DNA of 64,000 bases from Actinomyces bowdenii (GTDB lineage Bacteria; Actinomycetota; Actinomycetes; Actinomycetales; Actinomycetaceae): NCBI RefSeq assembly GCF_017592395.1, contig NZ_JAGFOU010000015.1:22054-86053 (forward strand). The letters run 5' to 3'. Numbering within the stretch: the stretch's first letter is position 1; every line of letters begins with the position of its first letter. The notes beneath the pieces were generated by a model. That model was not told the DNA's origin, did no database searches, and saw only the letters and a program-made list of their open reading frames with translations. Shown here piece after piece: positions 45,682-53,719 of the stretch. A program made the translations under genes and the position numbers.

Positions 45682-46476
45682 ATGAACGACAGCCCGACTT
45701 TGATCAGCGAGCGCTCCGACCCGGCTATCCAGAGGATAGCAGACATCTCAAAGCCGCAGTTCAAGCCCGGCGCGGTCATGTTCCTCGAAGACGAAATCCC
45801 CATTCGCGAGGCCATCCTCGGCGGCGCAAGACTCGTGGAGGTCTACGCCGACGAAGCCCATGTACCCACTGCGCTCGTCGAACTGTGCAAGGACAGGAGG
45901 ATCCCCTTCCGAGCCATCGCCTCCTCCCTGGTCTCGCAAATCTTCAAGGCGCGCCGCCGCCCAGACGTAATGGCCGTCGCGCACACGCCGCAGCGCCACC
46001 AGCTGGGTGATATCAATCTTCGCGACGGTGACGTCGTCGTGCTCGACGGGGTCCGTATCGTCGGCAACATCGGTGCGATCGTGCGGTCAGCGTTCGCGCT
46101 CGGCGCGTCAGGCGTCGTGCTGTGCGGCTCTGAACTGGAGTCCGTGATGGACCGCCGCCTGGTGCGCGCTAGTCGCGGCTACGTCTTCTCGCTTCCGGTG
46201 GTGCTGGCTACCGAGAGCGAACTGATTTCCTGGGCAGAGCAGAACCACTGCCGCCTGATCGGAATGACTGCCGGCGGTCAGGTACGAATCGATGAGCTGA
46301 TGGGCCGCGACGAGCCCATGGGCCTCGTCTTCGGCAGCGAGTTGCGCGGCCTCTCACACGAGATGGCGCAAGCGATCAGCCTGACCGCGTCGATCCCCAT
46401 GATGCCTGGCGCTGAATCACTCAACGTGTCCGTCGCAGCTGGCATCGTCATGTTCCTCCGCGGACTCGAGCGGTAG
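45682..46476 (+). CDS. tsr: Thiostrepton-resistance-type 23S rRNA 2'-O-methyltransferase
   Basis: A 264-residue SpoU/TrmH-fold methyltransferase. It follows the Streptomyces thiostrepton-resistance enzyme (Tsr, NshR) along its whole length as I remember it: SDPAIQRIADISKP at the N-terminus, then GDVVVLDGVRIVGNIGAIVR, RRLVRASRGYVFSLPVVLA, LVFGSELRG and SIPMMPGAESLNVSVAAGI (the knot and SAM site). Those enzymes methylate the 2'-OH of A1067 in 23S rRNA and block thiopeptides that bind the L11 site. The ATG at 45682 gives the usual length. It converges with the thiopeptide operon and is the probable self-protection gene. Confidence 0.92.
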   Translation: MNDSPTLISERSDPAIQRIADISKPQFKPGAVMFLEDEIPIREAILGGARLVEVYADEAHVPTALVELCKDRRIPFRAIASSLVSQIFKARRRPDVMAVAHTPQRHQLGDINLRDGDVVVLDGVRIVGNIGAIVRSAFALGASGVVLCGSELESVMDRRLVRASRGYVFSLPVVLATESELISWAEQNHCRLIGMTAGGQVRIDELMGRDEPMGLVFGSELRGLSHEMAQAISLTASIPMMPGAESLNVSVAAGIVMFLRGLER

Positions 46477-46651
46477 CGCTCAGGCCGAGGGTGCGGATCT
46501 GCTCGGAAGCCGCCACCCACGAAACGCCTTGCTACGTTCGGCTCGAGTACTGCGGATTCCTTGGCCGAATCGAGTCCCCCGTGGGTGAAAACGAGCGCTG
46601 GGGCCGCACGCCACCCCATTTCAGGGAGTTGATCATCTTCTCTCTTTCAGG

Positions 46652-47566
46652 TCAGGATCGTGTGCCCGCAGGGGGTTCCGGCTGGGCCTCGAGTGCTCGG
46701 GCCAGCAGGAGCGCGACCACGATCTCTTGATCCGGCCGCAACCCCAGACGGTTGTTGTTGGTGTGGATGTAGTTAGACAGGACAGAACCGAACGCGGCCC
46801 CATCGAGCACGGTATCGAGCCGCGTCTGGTCAGTTCCAGCCGCCTGACCAAAAGCCCTCGTCGCGATGGCGAATGCCTCCCCCACACCGGGCGATAGTTC
46901 CGCCGAACGCGCCAGGAGCGTCATCACGGATTCTCCGATTGATTTCCAGACCGGCTTCAACCGCGCTTCATCGAACCATGGCGCGTATCCCATCCAAAAA
47001 TCAGCGTAGCGCCGCAAGAAGGGAACCAACTCACCGCCGTCCAGCCCCGTGCCAGCCAGCCCTTCCGCCGTGAGCCCCAATCCTGCGCCGAGCGGATCGA
47101 AGGGCCCGCCCTCCGCCGCAGCGAGTAGATCCAACACCGCGCAAGTCCCGCTGCAGAACAGGTCTTCGGCGATAGCGACGCCGCCAGCCCCACCATATTT
47201 GGCATATTCGGGAGCGTAGGGGTGGGGTTCCACCGTGCCCGGTGGGCGTGACGCGGCGACGGCCTCCTTCTCCAACCGAGCCAATTGCTCCTGAGCCTCA
47301 ACCTGGTGGGCGTACTCGCTCTTATCCTGCTGCGAGAGAGCGGGTATAAGGTCGGCCAGTTGCGACAAAACCTCGGCCGCCTCAACGGCCTCTAACCTGA
47401 AGCGGACTCGGACGTGAGGTCCGCCCTGCCAATAGCGCAGGAAAAAGAAGTCGTGGGCCTCGATCCGGGATCGCTGCTGTGCCCGGAGCGCCGTCAAAAA
47501 GTCATTGGCCCGCGAGTGAGGCAGGTAGGCGTGCCAGCAATGCCAGGACCGCTTCGGATCAGTCAC
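46652..47566 (-). CDS. Thiopeptide dehydratase elimination subunit (split LanB C-domain)
   Basis: A 304-residue protein matching the thiopeptide-type/SpaB-C domain: SWHCWHAYLPHSRANDFLTA, then FFFLRYWQGGPHVRVRFR, and late SNYIHTNNNRLGL. In split thiopeptide dehydratases this subunit (TbtC-like) removes glutamate from glutamylated Ser/Thr to give dehydroamino acids. It directly follows the glutamylation subunit, overlapping it by eight bases; the GTG has GGAGG upstream. It is the last gene of the operon, and its role as eliminase rather than pyridine synthase is inferred from this pairing. Confidence 0.85.
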   Translation of the reverse strand: MTDPKRSWHCWHAYLPHSRANDFLTALRAQQRSRIEAHDFFFLRYWQGGPHVRVRFRLEAVEAAEVLSQLADLIPALSQQDKSEYAHQVEAQEQLARLEKEAVAASRPPGTVEPHPYAPEYAKYGGAGGVAIAEDLFCSGTCAVLDLLAAAEGGPFDPLGAGLGLTAEGLAGTGLDGGELVPFLRRYADFWMGYAPWFDEARLKPVWKSIGESVMTLLARSAELSPGVGEAFAIATRAFGQAAGTDQTRLDTVLDGAAFGSVLSNYIHTNNNRLGLRPDQEIVVALLLARALEAQPEPPAGTRS

Positions 47567-50186
47567 GCGAGTTCACCTCCACAAAGAACTCCTCGGCAGT
47601 GGCTCCCAGCAGCGGGCTGTCGTAGTCGGCAATGTCGGGGAGACATTCACGGACAAACAGAACCGTGTCTGGCCGGGACATCGCCGTCCGCGCAAGGCTG
47701 CGCAACAGCATCGGGTTGCGGAAGTCCACAAACATCGGCTTATGCGCAGCGGCCTTGCGCATATGGGTGACCCGATCGAGTGACCTGGCCAGTAGCGGGT
47801 TGCGACCGCCGAGCAGGTCATATTCGGCAACCGTCTGGCACAGCACGAAGGCGTGCGACGGCCAGCCTTTGGCCTGACGCCACTCATCGAAAGCGAGGAT
47901 CGCCGCCAGGCTGCCCTTAGTGAGCTCCTCCAGGTGGGGACACTCGGAGGCTGGCAGGGTCCAGGACCTGCGGTCGATGACCACGCCGTCGACAGTCAGC
48001 CGCCGGGTCTCGACCGAGACAGTGCCGGGCGGCCCGCCCACCAGATCCGCAGCCACGCGCCACGGGTAGAGGATCGTGGGGCTGAGGGCCTCGATCATCT
48101 TATACAGTGGCGGTGACCATAGCGGGATGAGGAAGTTCATCGGCATGAGATCGACTGGCGCTCCGGTCTCCCGGTGAACGACGCAGACCGTCTGGTGTTC
48201 ATCGTCGGGAACTGCGACGAGGTCCTTGAGCAGCAGACGGTTGGCGGTCGCAGGAACCACGCCGCCCGGGTAGTCGATGACCGCTCCGGCGAGCTGGGGA
48301 TGAATGTTGAAGTTCAGGCCGAACACAGCGTTGACGTCGGTCTGATGCGGGAACTGTGCAGCAAGGTGATTACGCACCGCTGTCTCGAGGCTCCAACTGT
48401 TGTCTTCGGCGGCGCCCAGGTCACCGCAGAAGCGGCTGAAGAAGGCCCCAAACCCGGTGTTGACCCCGTTCACTATCAGTCCCGTTCCGGAGGGGGAAGA
48501 GGCGTCGAGGGTCATCTGGAGGCGGAACGTGATGGATTCCGGCCGGGCCGCGTGCGGGACCAAGCCCACCGCTTCCTTCAGGTCGGCCGCACTGAAGGTC
48601 CATCCGTCGTCGTCGACCTGCATAGCGTCGACAAGCGCCGACTTGAAGGAGCGTCGCTCCGCTAGGAACACTTCGGCTTCCTCGCAGGAGCGGCCAGCCA
48701 GCACATCGTCTTGCTCGGCAGTGGGCAGCGCAACGAACTTCTCGAACAGGTCGGTGAGGCTCATTGTGCCCCCGATCGAGCGCGAAAACGCGTAGAGACC
48801 GATTCGTTTCAACTGGCCGTAGTCCATGATGGCCGCCAGGTCACCGAGCGCATCCAAAGTCGGCAGATGGGATTCGACGACGACACGGTCCCACGAAGAG
48901 GGCGTCGTCGATGCCACCACGTCCTCGTAGACCGGGGCCTTGAGGCTCTCGGCCGGCGGCCCGTCAATCGCAAGCCGCTCGGTCAGCCTACCCACCTGAT
49001 CACGGATCTGGGCCAGCATCTCGGCACGACGCTCCAGCGAGGACTCGGCGTAGTGCGCTTCCATCTCGACCAAGCTCGTGAGCGGGGCGGCGACGAGGGC
49101 AGCCCGGTCGCTCGGGTCCTTCGCCACGCCTGCGACCAGCGCCTTCAAGTAGCAGGGGTCCTGCTCGGGCGTCGCCGCCCGCATGAATAGCAGTCCGGAT
49201 GCCACCAACGCGTTAAGGACGGTCGTCGCTTTCTTGCGGTCCTCGATCTTAGTCGCAAGGAGAGCGACGCACTCCGCCGCCGAGGCCGGTCCTGTCCGGA
49301 GAAGATCGACCAGGTCACGCAACACTCCGTCGTTCTTAAGCCGAACGACGGCATACCCACAGTAGCCCCTGGCGCCCAGCTCGCGGCTGTTGGCGACATA
49401 ACGTAACAGTTCGTCGGTCACTTCTAGTGTCGAGTTGAGGCTGACGTGGGCGATCTCCGACTCGAGATCGGCGAACGTGCTAAGGCCGAACAGCCAGTTC
49501 ACCAGCACGCGATTGGCCCGCACGACGCTTTGCTCGTCGCGGTCGCCAGCCGCGTCGCTTCGGACAGAATCGGCAGGAAAGGCGGAGACGGTAACGAAGC
49601 GACCAAACGGGCTGGGCTTGAGCGCTGCCCGGTAGAAGAAGTTCGTCATCGACGCCTCTACCGAGCGGGCCTTCGCGGGTTTCCAGGCGGCGCCACAGTC
49701 GACCTTCACATAGCGCTCGATAGAGGCGTAGAGATCCTCGCCCGACAACTGGACAGCACCGGCGATCGAGTCGTGATAGAAGAGGTCGGCCGCTGCGCGA
49801 CGCCACTGCGCAACCCAGTCGTCGTAGCGACTGGGAAGGCTTTCCTCGAGAACCGCAGCCTGCTCCGCCGCGTCGAGCCAGGGCGCGATGCTGGCGCGGA
49901 CCTCGTCGGGGACGTCGTCTCGCTTCAGCGCATGACGCACCCGCGTCAGCCGGCCGTTGTGGATGTCTCGGCGCAGCGCGACGAGCCACCCCCGCTGTTC
50001 TCCCGTTGCCTGGATCAGCGGAAGGAGAGCATCGACGGTCGCCTCCGCCACCTGGGCCGCGTGCGCACCGGCGGCCTGGGCACGATGAACGTCTGCCCAG
50101 AACGAGTCAGCCGACAGTGTCCTGAGCCGATCGACGCCCAACCGGCAGATGCGACCGGTAACGTAGGGACTGATGCTCAGATGCAT
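47559..50186 (-). CDS. Thiopeptide dehydratase glutamylation subunit (LanB N-domain)
   Basis: An 875-residue LanB-type protein lacking the elimination domain. Marks: SISPYVTGRICRLGVDRLRT at the start, FFYRAALKPSPFGRFVTVSAF near residue 180 (the family's tRPTPFGLF-like block), and later FNFNIHPQLAGAVIDYPGG and SWTLPASECPHLEEL. Such subunits transfer Glu from Glu-tRNA to Ser/Thr side chains of the core (TbtB-like). It begins 48 bases after the YcaO stop and overlaps its eliminase partner. Length fits the split type. Confidence 0.9.
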   Translation of the reverse strand: MHLSISPYVTGRICRLGVDRLRTLSADSFWADVHRAQAAGAHAAQVAEATVDALLPLIQATGEQRGWLVALRRDIHNGRLTRVRHALKRDDVPDEVRASIAPWLDAAEQAAVLEESLPSRYDDWVAQWRRAAADLFYHDSIAGAVQLSGEDLYASIERYVKVDCGAAWKPAKARSVEASMTNFFYRAALKPSPFGRFVTVSAFPADSVRSDAAGDRDEQSVVRANRVLVNWLFGLSTFADLESEIAHVSLNSTLEVTDELLRYVANSRELGARGYCGYAVVRLKNDGVLRDLVDLLRTGPASAAECVALLATKIEDRKKATTVLNALVASGLLFMRAATPEQDPCYLKALVAGVAKDPSDRAALVAAPLTSLVEMEAHYAESSLERRAEMLAQIRDQVGRLTERLAIDGPPAESLKAPVYEDVVASTTPSSWDRVVVESHLPTLDALGDLAAIMDYGQLKRIGLYAFSRSIGGTMSLTDLFEKFVALPTAEQDDVLAGRSCEEAEVFLAERRSFKSALVDAMQVDDDGWTFSAADLKEAVGLVPHAARPESITFRLQMTLDASSPSGTGLIVNGVNTGFGAFFSRFCGDLGAAEDNSWSLETAVRNHLAAQFPHQTDVNAVFGLNFNIHPQLAGAVIDYPGGVVPATANRLLLKDLVAVPDDEHQTVCVVHRETGAPVDLMPMNFLIPLWSPPLYKMIEALSPTILYPWRVAADLVGGPPGTVSVETRRLTVDGVVIDRRSWTLPASECPHLEELTKGSLAAILAFDEWRQAKGWPSHAFVLCQTVAEYDLLGGRNPLLARSLDRVTHMRKAAAHKPMFVDFRNPMLLRSLARTAMSRPDTVLFVRECLPDIADYDSPLLGATAEEFFVEVNSRD

Positions 50187-50234
50187 GGTGAATCTTCCTT
50201 GCTGTGGTGTGTGGTGCAGGGATGACGAGGCTGG

Positions 50235-52034
50235 TCATGGGAACGGGTGCGGCGGAGCGGAGGTGAACTCGCTCGGCGCAACCTGGGCCGGGAACGGGAG
50301 CGTCGCTTCGGTGAGCCGCGGCAAGCTGTGGACACGCCCCAGCTCGTAGCCGAACGTGATGGGAAGCATGCCCGGCACGATGACGCGGGCAGCGGCGAGT
50401 CCTTTCCAGGCGAGTTCGCCGGTGGTCACGTTCGCAGCGAAGGCCTCGAGACCAGCGCTCGCCAACTGTTCGGTGATCCCTGCAACGGCGTCGACGAGAC
50501 TGGGTTTCCAGATATCGCGTTCAGCGACCTGATCGTAGGGGACCGCGCCGCCGCTTCCATCGGTGAGGAAGGCGAACCAGGAGGCCGACGAGCGTCGGCT
50601 GCCGAGCATGCAGTGGTCCATCATGGTGTCGACGAGCGAGAGATCATCGACCATGCGATCGACACGCTCGGCTTCCTGCGGATAGGTGACCTTGACCGCG
50701 GAGAAGATCGCGGCAGCCTCGCGCACGCTCGACGACACAGCCGATGCCAGCGTCAGCCCGCTCCCGGCCGACAGCACCTGTTGAGGACCGTCCTCATCAA
50801 TCGAGCGGGCGAGGGCGATCACCGTCGGTACTCCCGTGTCCAACGTGCACCAGTAGACCTCGAATACGGCGCGCAGGAAGAGCTCAGCTCGGGCGATGAG
50901 CTGTTGCAACGACCGGGGCGCGCCGTGGCCCAGATCGATCCGAGGCAGCGCGAGCCGGCGGTACCAAGCGAGCAGGAACGAGTCCCGCTCGACCACCTCC
51001 AGGAGACCGTTCAGCACGGCGTCGCCGATCGAGGCTCCCAATGCGAAACCGCTCGAGGTATCGGCGAACAGCGCGCGGTCGCGAGAGGCCCGCCAAGCCC
51101 AATAGAGCGCCCGTTCCGGCAGGAACCGACGGCTGCCGTCGATGAGCGAGCGGACCGGCACCCACTGGATCGCCTCGTCCGGCTGAAGCATCTGGAAGCG
51201 ATCGCCACGACGCTCGTATACTTCCGGACGCAGGTAGCCCAGGGTTGCAGGGTCGATCGCGGCGGCGCCGAGGGAGGCCAGGGTCGCCGTGACCTGGCTC
51301 TGCGGATGACTGTGGTAGAGCCCCGCGTAACGTTCCAGTGCCTCCAAAACGGCGACGTCGTTGGCAGAAGCGACAGATTCGGTGCGCCCGACGCCGGGTT
51401 CCAGGCTCCCGTCGAACAGCGGCACTCCCACTTGGGCAGCCGTGACGGGACCGTCCAGTTCGAGCAGGGGGTGCTTGAACACTGTGTGAGCACCTACGAA
51501 CGCACGCTGCAGGCCCTGCGGCAATACCCCCGTGAGATGTGAGGAGCCGGGAGCCAGCGTCTCGTCGCACGCGATCTCCACGTCGTCTGTCGGCGCACCG
51601 TGGGGGCCGCAGGCCTGGCAGCGCGTCCGAACCGGCAAGGAACGCTGGACGAGTGTGGCGTCGGTTACGTCGACGACGGCAAGGTTCTCGGCGTCAGGCT
51701 CCGCGAGGAGCGCAATCGCCTCCAGCAGCACAGCCCAGCCGCCTGGGCTCACCGCCGCCTCGATCATAGCGGTAGCCTCATCGGCCGCCGTCGTCGCCGG
51801 TCCCACGTAGTTAGGTGCCTCCTGGGACAGAAGAAATCCACTCAGACAGGCAACGCAAGGACCGCCCTGGGGTGTGATTCGCAATACGTAGAGCTTCTGT
51901 CCGGCGCGGATCACAGCGAGGGTGTCACCGTCCGGCCACGTCGGTGAGATCTCGGCGATCCGCGCGGGATCGCCCACCACCAACCCGCAGCTGCCCACCG
52001 CAGCGCGCAGCGGCTCGATCGTCGTGGTCGTCAT
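50235..52034 (-). CDS. YcaO-domain azoline cyclodehydratase, copy A
   Basis: A 599-residue protein. The N-terminal 200 residues are E1-like in style (CVACLSGFLLSQEAPNYVGP and CQACG zinc-type cysteines). The C-terminal 400 are YcaO, with ATP-site blocks GRTESVASANDVAVLEALER, SSGFALGASIGDAVLNGLLEVVERDSFLL and SAGSGLTLASAVSSSVREA, and the Pro-rich tail PHPFP expected at the YcaO active site. It would phosphorylate backbone amides and close Cys or Ser/Thr side chains into azolines. ATG with AGGAGG four bases upstream; ATGA overlap with the preceding gene. Confidence 0.9.
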   Translation of the reverse strand: MTTTTIEPLRAAVGSCGLVVGDPARIAEISPTWPDGDTLAVIRAGQKLYVLRITPQGGPCVACLSGFLLSQEAPNYVGPATTAADEATAMIEAAVSPGGWAVLLEAIALLAEPDAENLAVVDVTDATLVQRSLPVRTRCQACGPHGAPTDDVEIACDETLAPGSSHLTGVLPQGLQRAFVGAHTVFKHPLLELDGPVTAAQVGVPLFDGSLEPGVGRTESVASANDVAVLEALERYAGLYHSHPQSQVTATLASLGAAAIDPATLGYLRPEVYERRGDRFQMLQPDEAIQWVPVRSLIDGSRRFLPERALYWAWRASRDRALFADTSSGFALGASIGDAVLNGLLEVVERDSFLLAWYRRLALPRIDLGHGAPRSLQQLIARAELFLRAVFEVYWCTLDTGVPTVIALARSIDEDGPQQVLSAGSGLTLASAVSSSVREAAAIFSAVKVTYPQEAERVDRMVDDLSLVDTMMDHCMLGSRRSSASWFAFLTDGSGGAVPYDQVAERDIWKPSLVDAVAGITEQLASAGLEAFAANVTTGELAWKGLAAARVIVPGMLPITFGYELGRVHSLPRLTEATLPFPAQVAPSEFTSAPPHPFP

Positions 52035-53719
52035 CGTTCCTCCTGCTGGCGTGCAACGAAGTAGAGGCGACTGAGAGGGCCTTGACCCGAGAGCTGGAGT
52101 TGCACCAGGCCCGGCGGCAGTAAGAGCGACGCCAGCACATCGCCCCAGGTGGCCGCGTCGGGCAAGACGGCAAAACTGGGGGACGCTGCGACGACAAGGT
52201 CTCCAGCCACCAGCGCCTCGGCTTCGACGGCGGTGGCGCCAGCACGTCGGACGCGGGTGCCGTCGGGCGATGTCCAAGTGGCCATATGCATGCCGGACGG
52301 GGCAACGGCCAGGCTCAGGTGAGTCCTTTCACCGGGACGACCACTCGCGGTGAGCTCCTGCCACAGGAAGCGTGCGGCACGCGAGCAACTGGTGGCCTCC
52401 GTCAAATCGTTGGCCGGTACGGGCGCGAGAAATCGTTCTGGGGTGTCGAGGGCGGCACGCTGCACGGCGCGATAGCATGCCTCGGGCAGTGACCATCCGG
52501 CCGACACGTCACTCAGACCGGTTGCCGCCGAGACTGCTACCTCGACACCAGCGAGGGCCGCCTGGTAGTACGCCTCGCGAGTAGAGATGGCAGCGCGACG
52601 CACCTCAACGAACTCTGAATCGAGCGCCGGAAGGAGATTTATCCGGGCCACCGCCTGGCCTAGCGGAAACTGCGGGAGATCCAAGCCGCCTGCTTCCAAG
52701 AAGAGTCCGCCCCAGCCGCCGATAAGGTCCTCAAAGATCGACAGGATCGTGTTGTTTGCCTCGAGCAATGCCGCGCCGTCGGACTGGTCGGCGACCATGG
52801 ACCGCACGCGCTCCTCGGCACCTGCGACGTCGGCCGGGTCCAGGGGGTGGCTCTCGAAGCCAGCCAACCGAGGCAGGCACGGCACCCGGTTAGTCACGAG
52901 TTCGGTGTCGCTCTGCCACAAAGCGGCTGGCGACCAGCCGTCCTCGGGTGCGGTCACCGCGGCCGACTTCACGATCCATGCCGCGACGGCCCTCGCAAAC
53001 AGTCGCAGGGAGCGTTGCCGGCGAGGGCTCGTGTCCGTGGTGGCTTCGTCTCGCTCCTGCCACCAGCGCAGCAGCGCGGCCGTTTCAGAGTCTGGCACGT
53101 GGGCGGCCCAGAGCCGGCGGTCTCGGGCGCTCACGGCGACCACGCGCCGGTGGTCGTCCACCGTTGGCCAACCGGCGTCGGCGTCGAGCAACACGACGTC
53201 CATCGGGCGGAGACCGAGCTCCAATACGTCTTGGGAGGCGGAAAGCTCGATGATAGTCGAGACCCCTCCCAGTTCGGTGAAGAGGGCATCGGCCAATGCC
53301 TGGCATATGGGGCGCTCGCCGAGGACCACGAAACGCGTCGCCGCCAGGCGCGCCAGCCAGTCGGTCGTGCCCGACTTGTCGGCGGTCTCAGCCAGCACCG
53401 AAAGGACGGCTGCGGGTAGTTGCTGCTGCGGGGCAGCTTCTCCTGCCGGGAGCAGGCAGCCAGCGCCGACGAGTCGCGAGACGATACTGGTGATGATGGC
53501 CTCGGGCGCCCCTTGGACCAGCCCCGCCAGCTCGCGCCCGGTGCGCTGACCATCGGCGGAGTCGACCAGCAATTGGATGAGGCCGCGCAGCCCGGCCCGT
53601 CCCTTGAGATCGAAGGCACCGTACGCGCCTCGGACCCGGATGCCGCCAGCGACGTCGATGATCTGAACATGTAGCGAGCGGATCAGGCGCTGATCCGCTC
53701 CCGCGAACCCATCCGTCAC
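52031..53719 (-). CDS. RRE/E1-like partner protein of the thiopeptide cyclodehydratase
   Basis: A 562-residue protein. The first 90 residues look like a RiPP recognition element (winged helix) that would hold the leader peptide: SLHVQIIDVAGGIRVRGAYG ... GLIQLLVDSADGQRTGRELA. A Rossmann part follows (RFVVLGERPICQALADALF, VVLLDADAG). The rest is a divergent domain without the CxxC pairs of its neighbours. It begins at a GTG overlapping the previous stop (GTGA), with AAGGA six bases upstream, and overlaps the YcaO start. Role inferred: leader binding and activation of YcaO copy A. Confidence 0.65.
   Translation of the reverse strand: MTDGFAGADQRLIRSLHVQIIDVAGGIRVRGAYGAFDLKGRAGLRGLIQLLVDSADGQRTGRELAGLVQGAPEAIITSIVSRLVGAGCLLPAGEAAPQQQLPAAVLSVLAETADKSGTTDWLARLAATRFVVLGERPICQALADALFTELGGVSTIIELSASQDVLELGLRPMDVVLLDADAGWPTVDDHRRVVAVSARDRRLWAAHVPDSETAALLRWWQERDEATTDTSPRRQRSLRLFARAVAAWIVKSAAVTAPEDGWSPAALWQSDTELVTNRVPCLPRLAGFESHPLDPADVAGAEERVRSMVADQSDGAALLEANNTILSIFEDLIGGWGGLFLEAGGLDLPQFPLGQAVARINLLPALDSEFVEVRRAAISTREAYYQAALAGVEVAVSAATGLSDVSAGWSLPEACYRAVQRAALDTPERFLAPVPANDLTEATSCSRAARFLWQELTASGRPGERTHLSLAVAPSGMHMATWTSPDGTRVRRAGATAVEAEALVAGDLVVAASPSFAVLPDAATWGDVLASLLLPPGLVQLQLSGQGPLSRLYFVARQQEER

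Noticed and set aside
46515..46587. CACCCACG/CGTGGGTG inverted repeat between the methyltransferase and LanB genes as a terminator
   Set aside because: Arms are only 8 bp and 57 bases apart, with no T-run. Termination there is possible but not supported.
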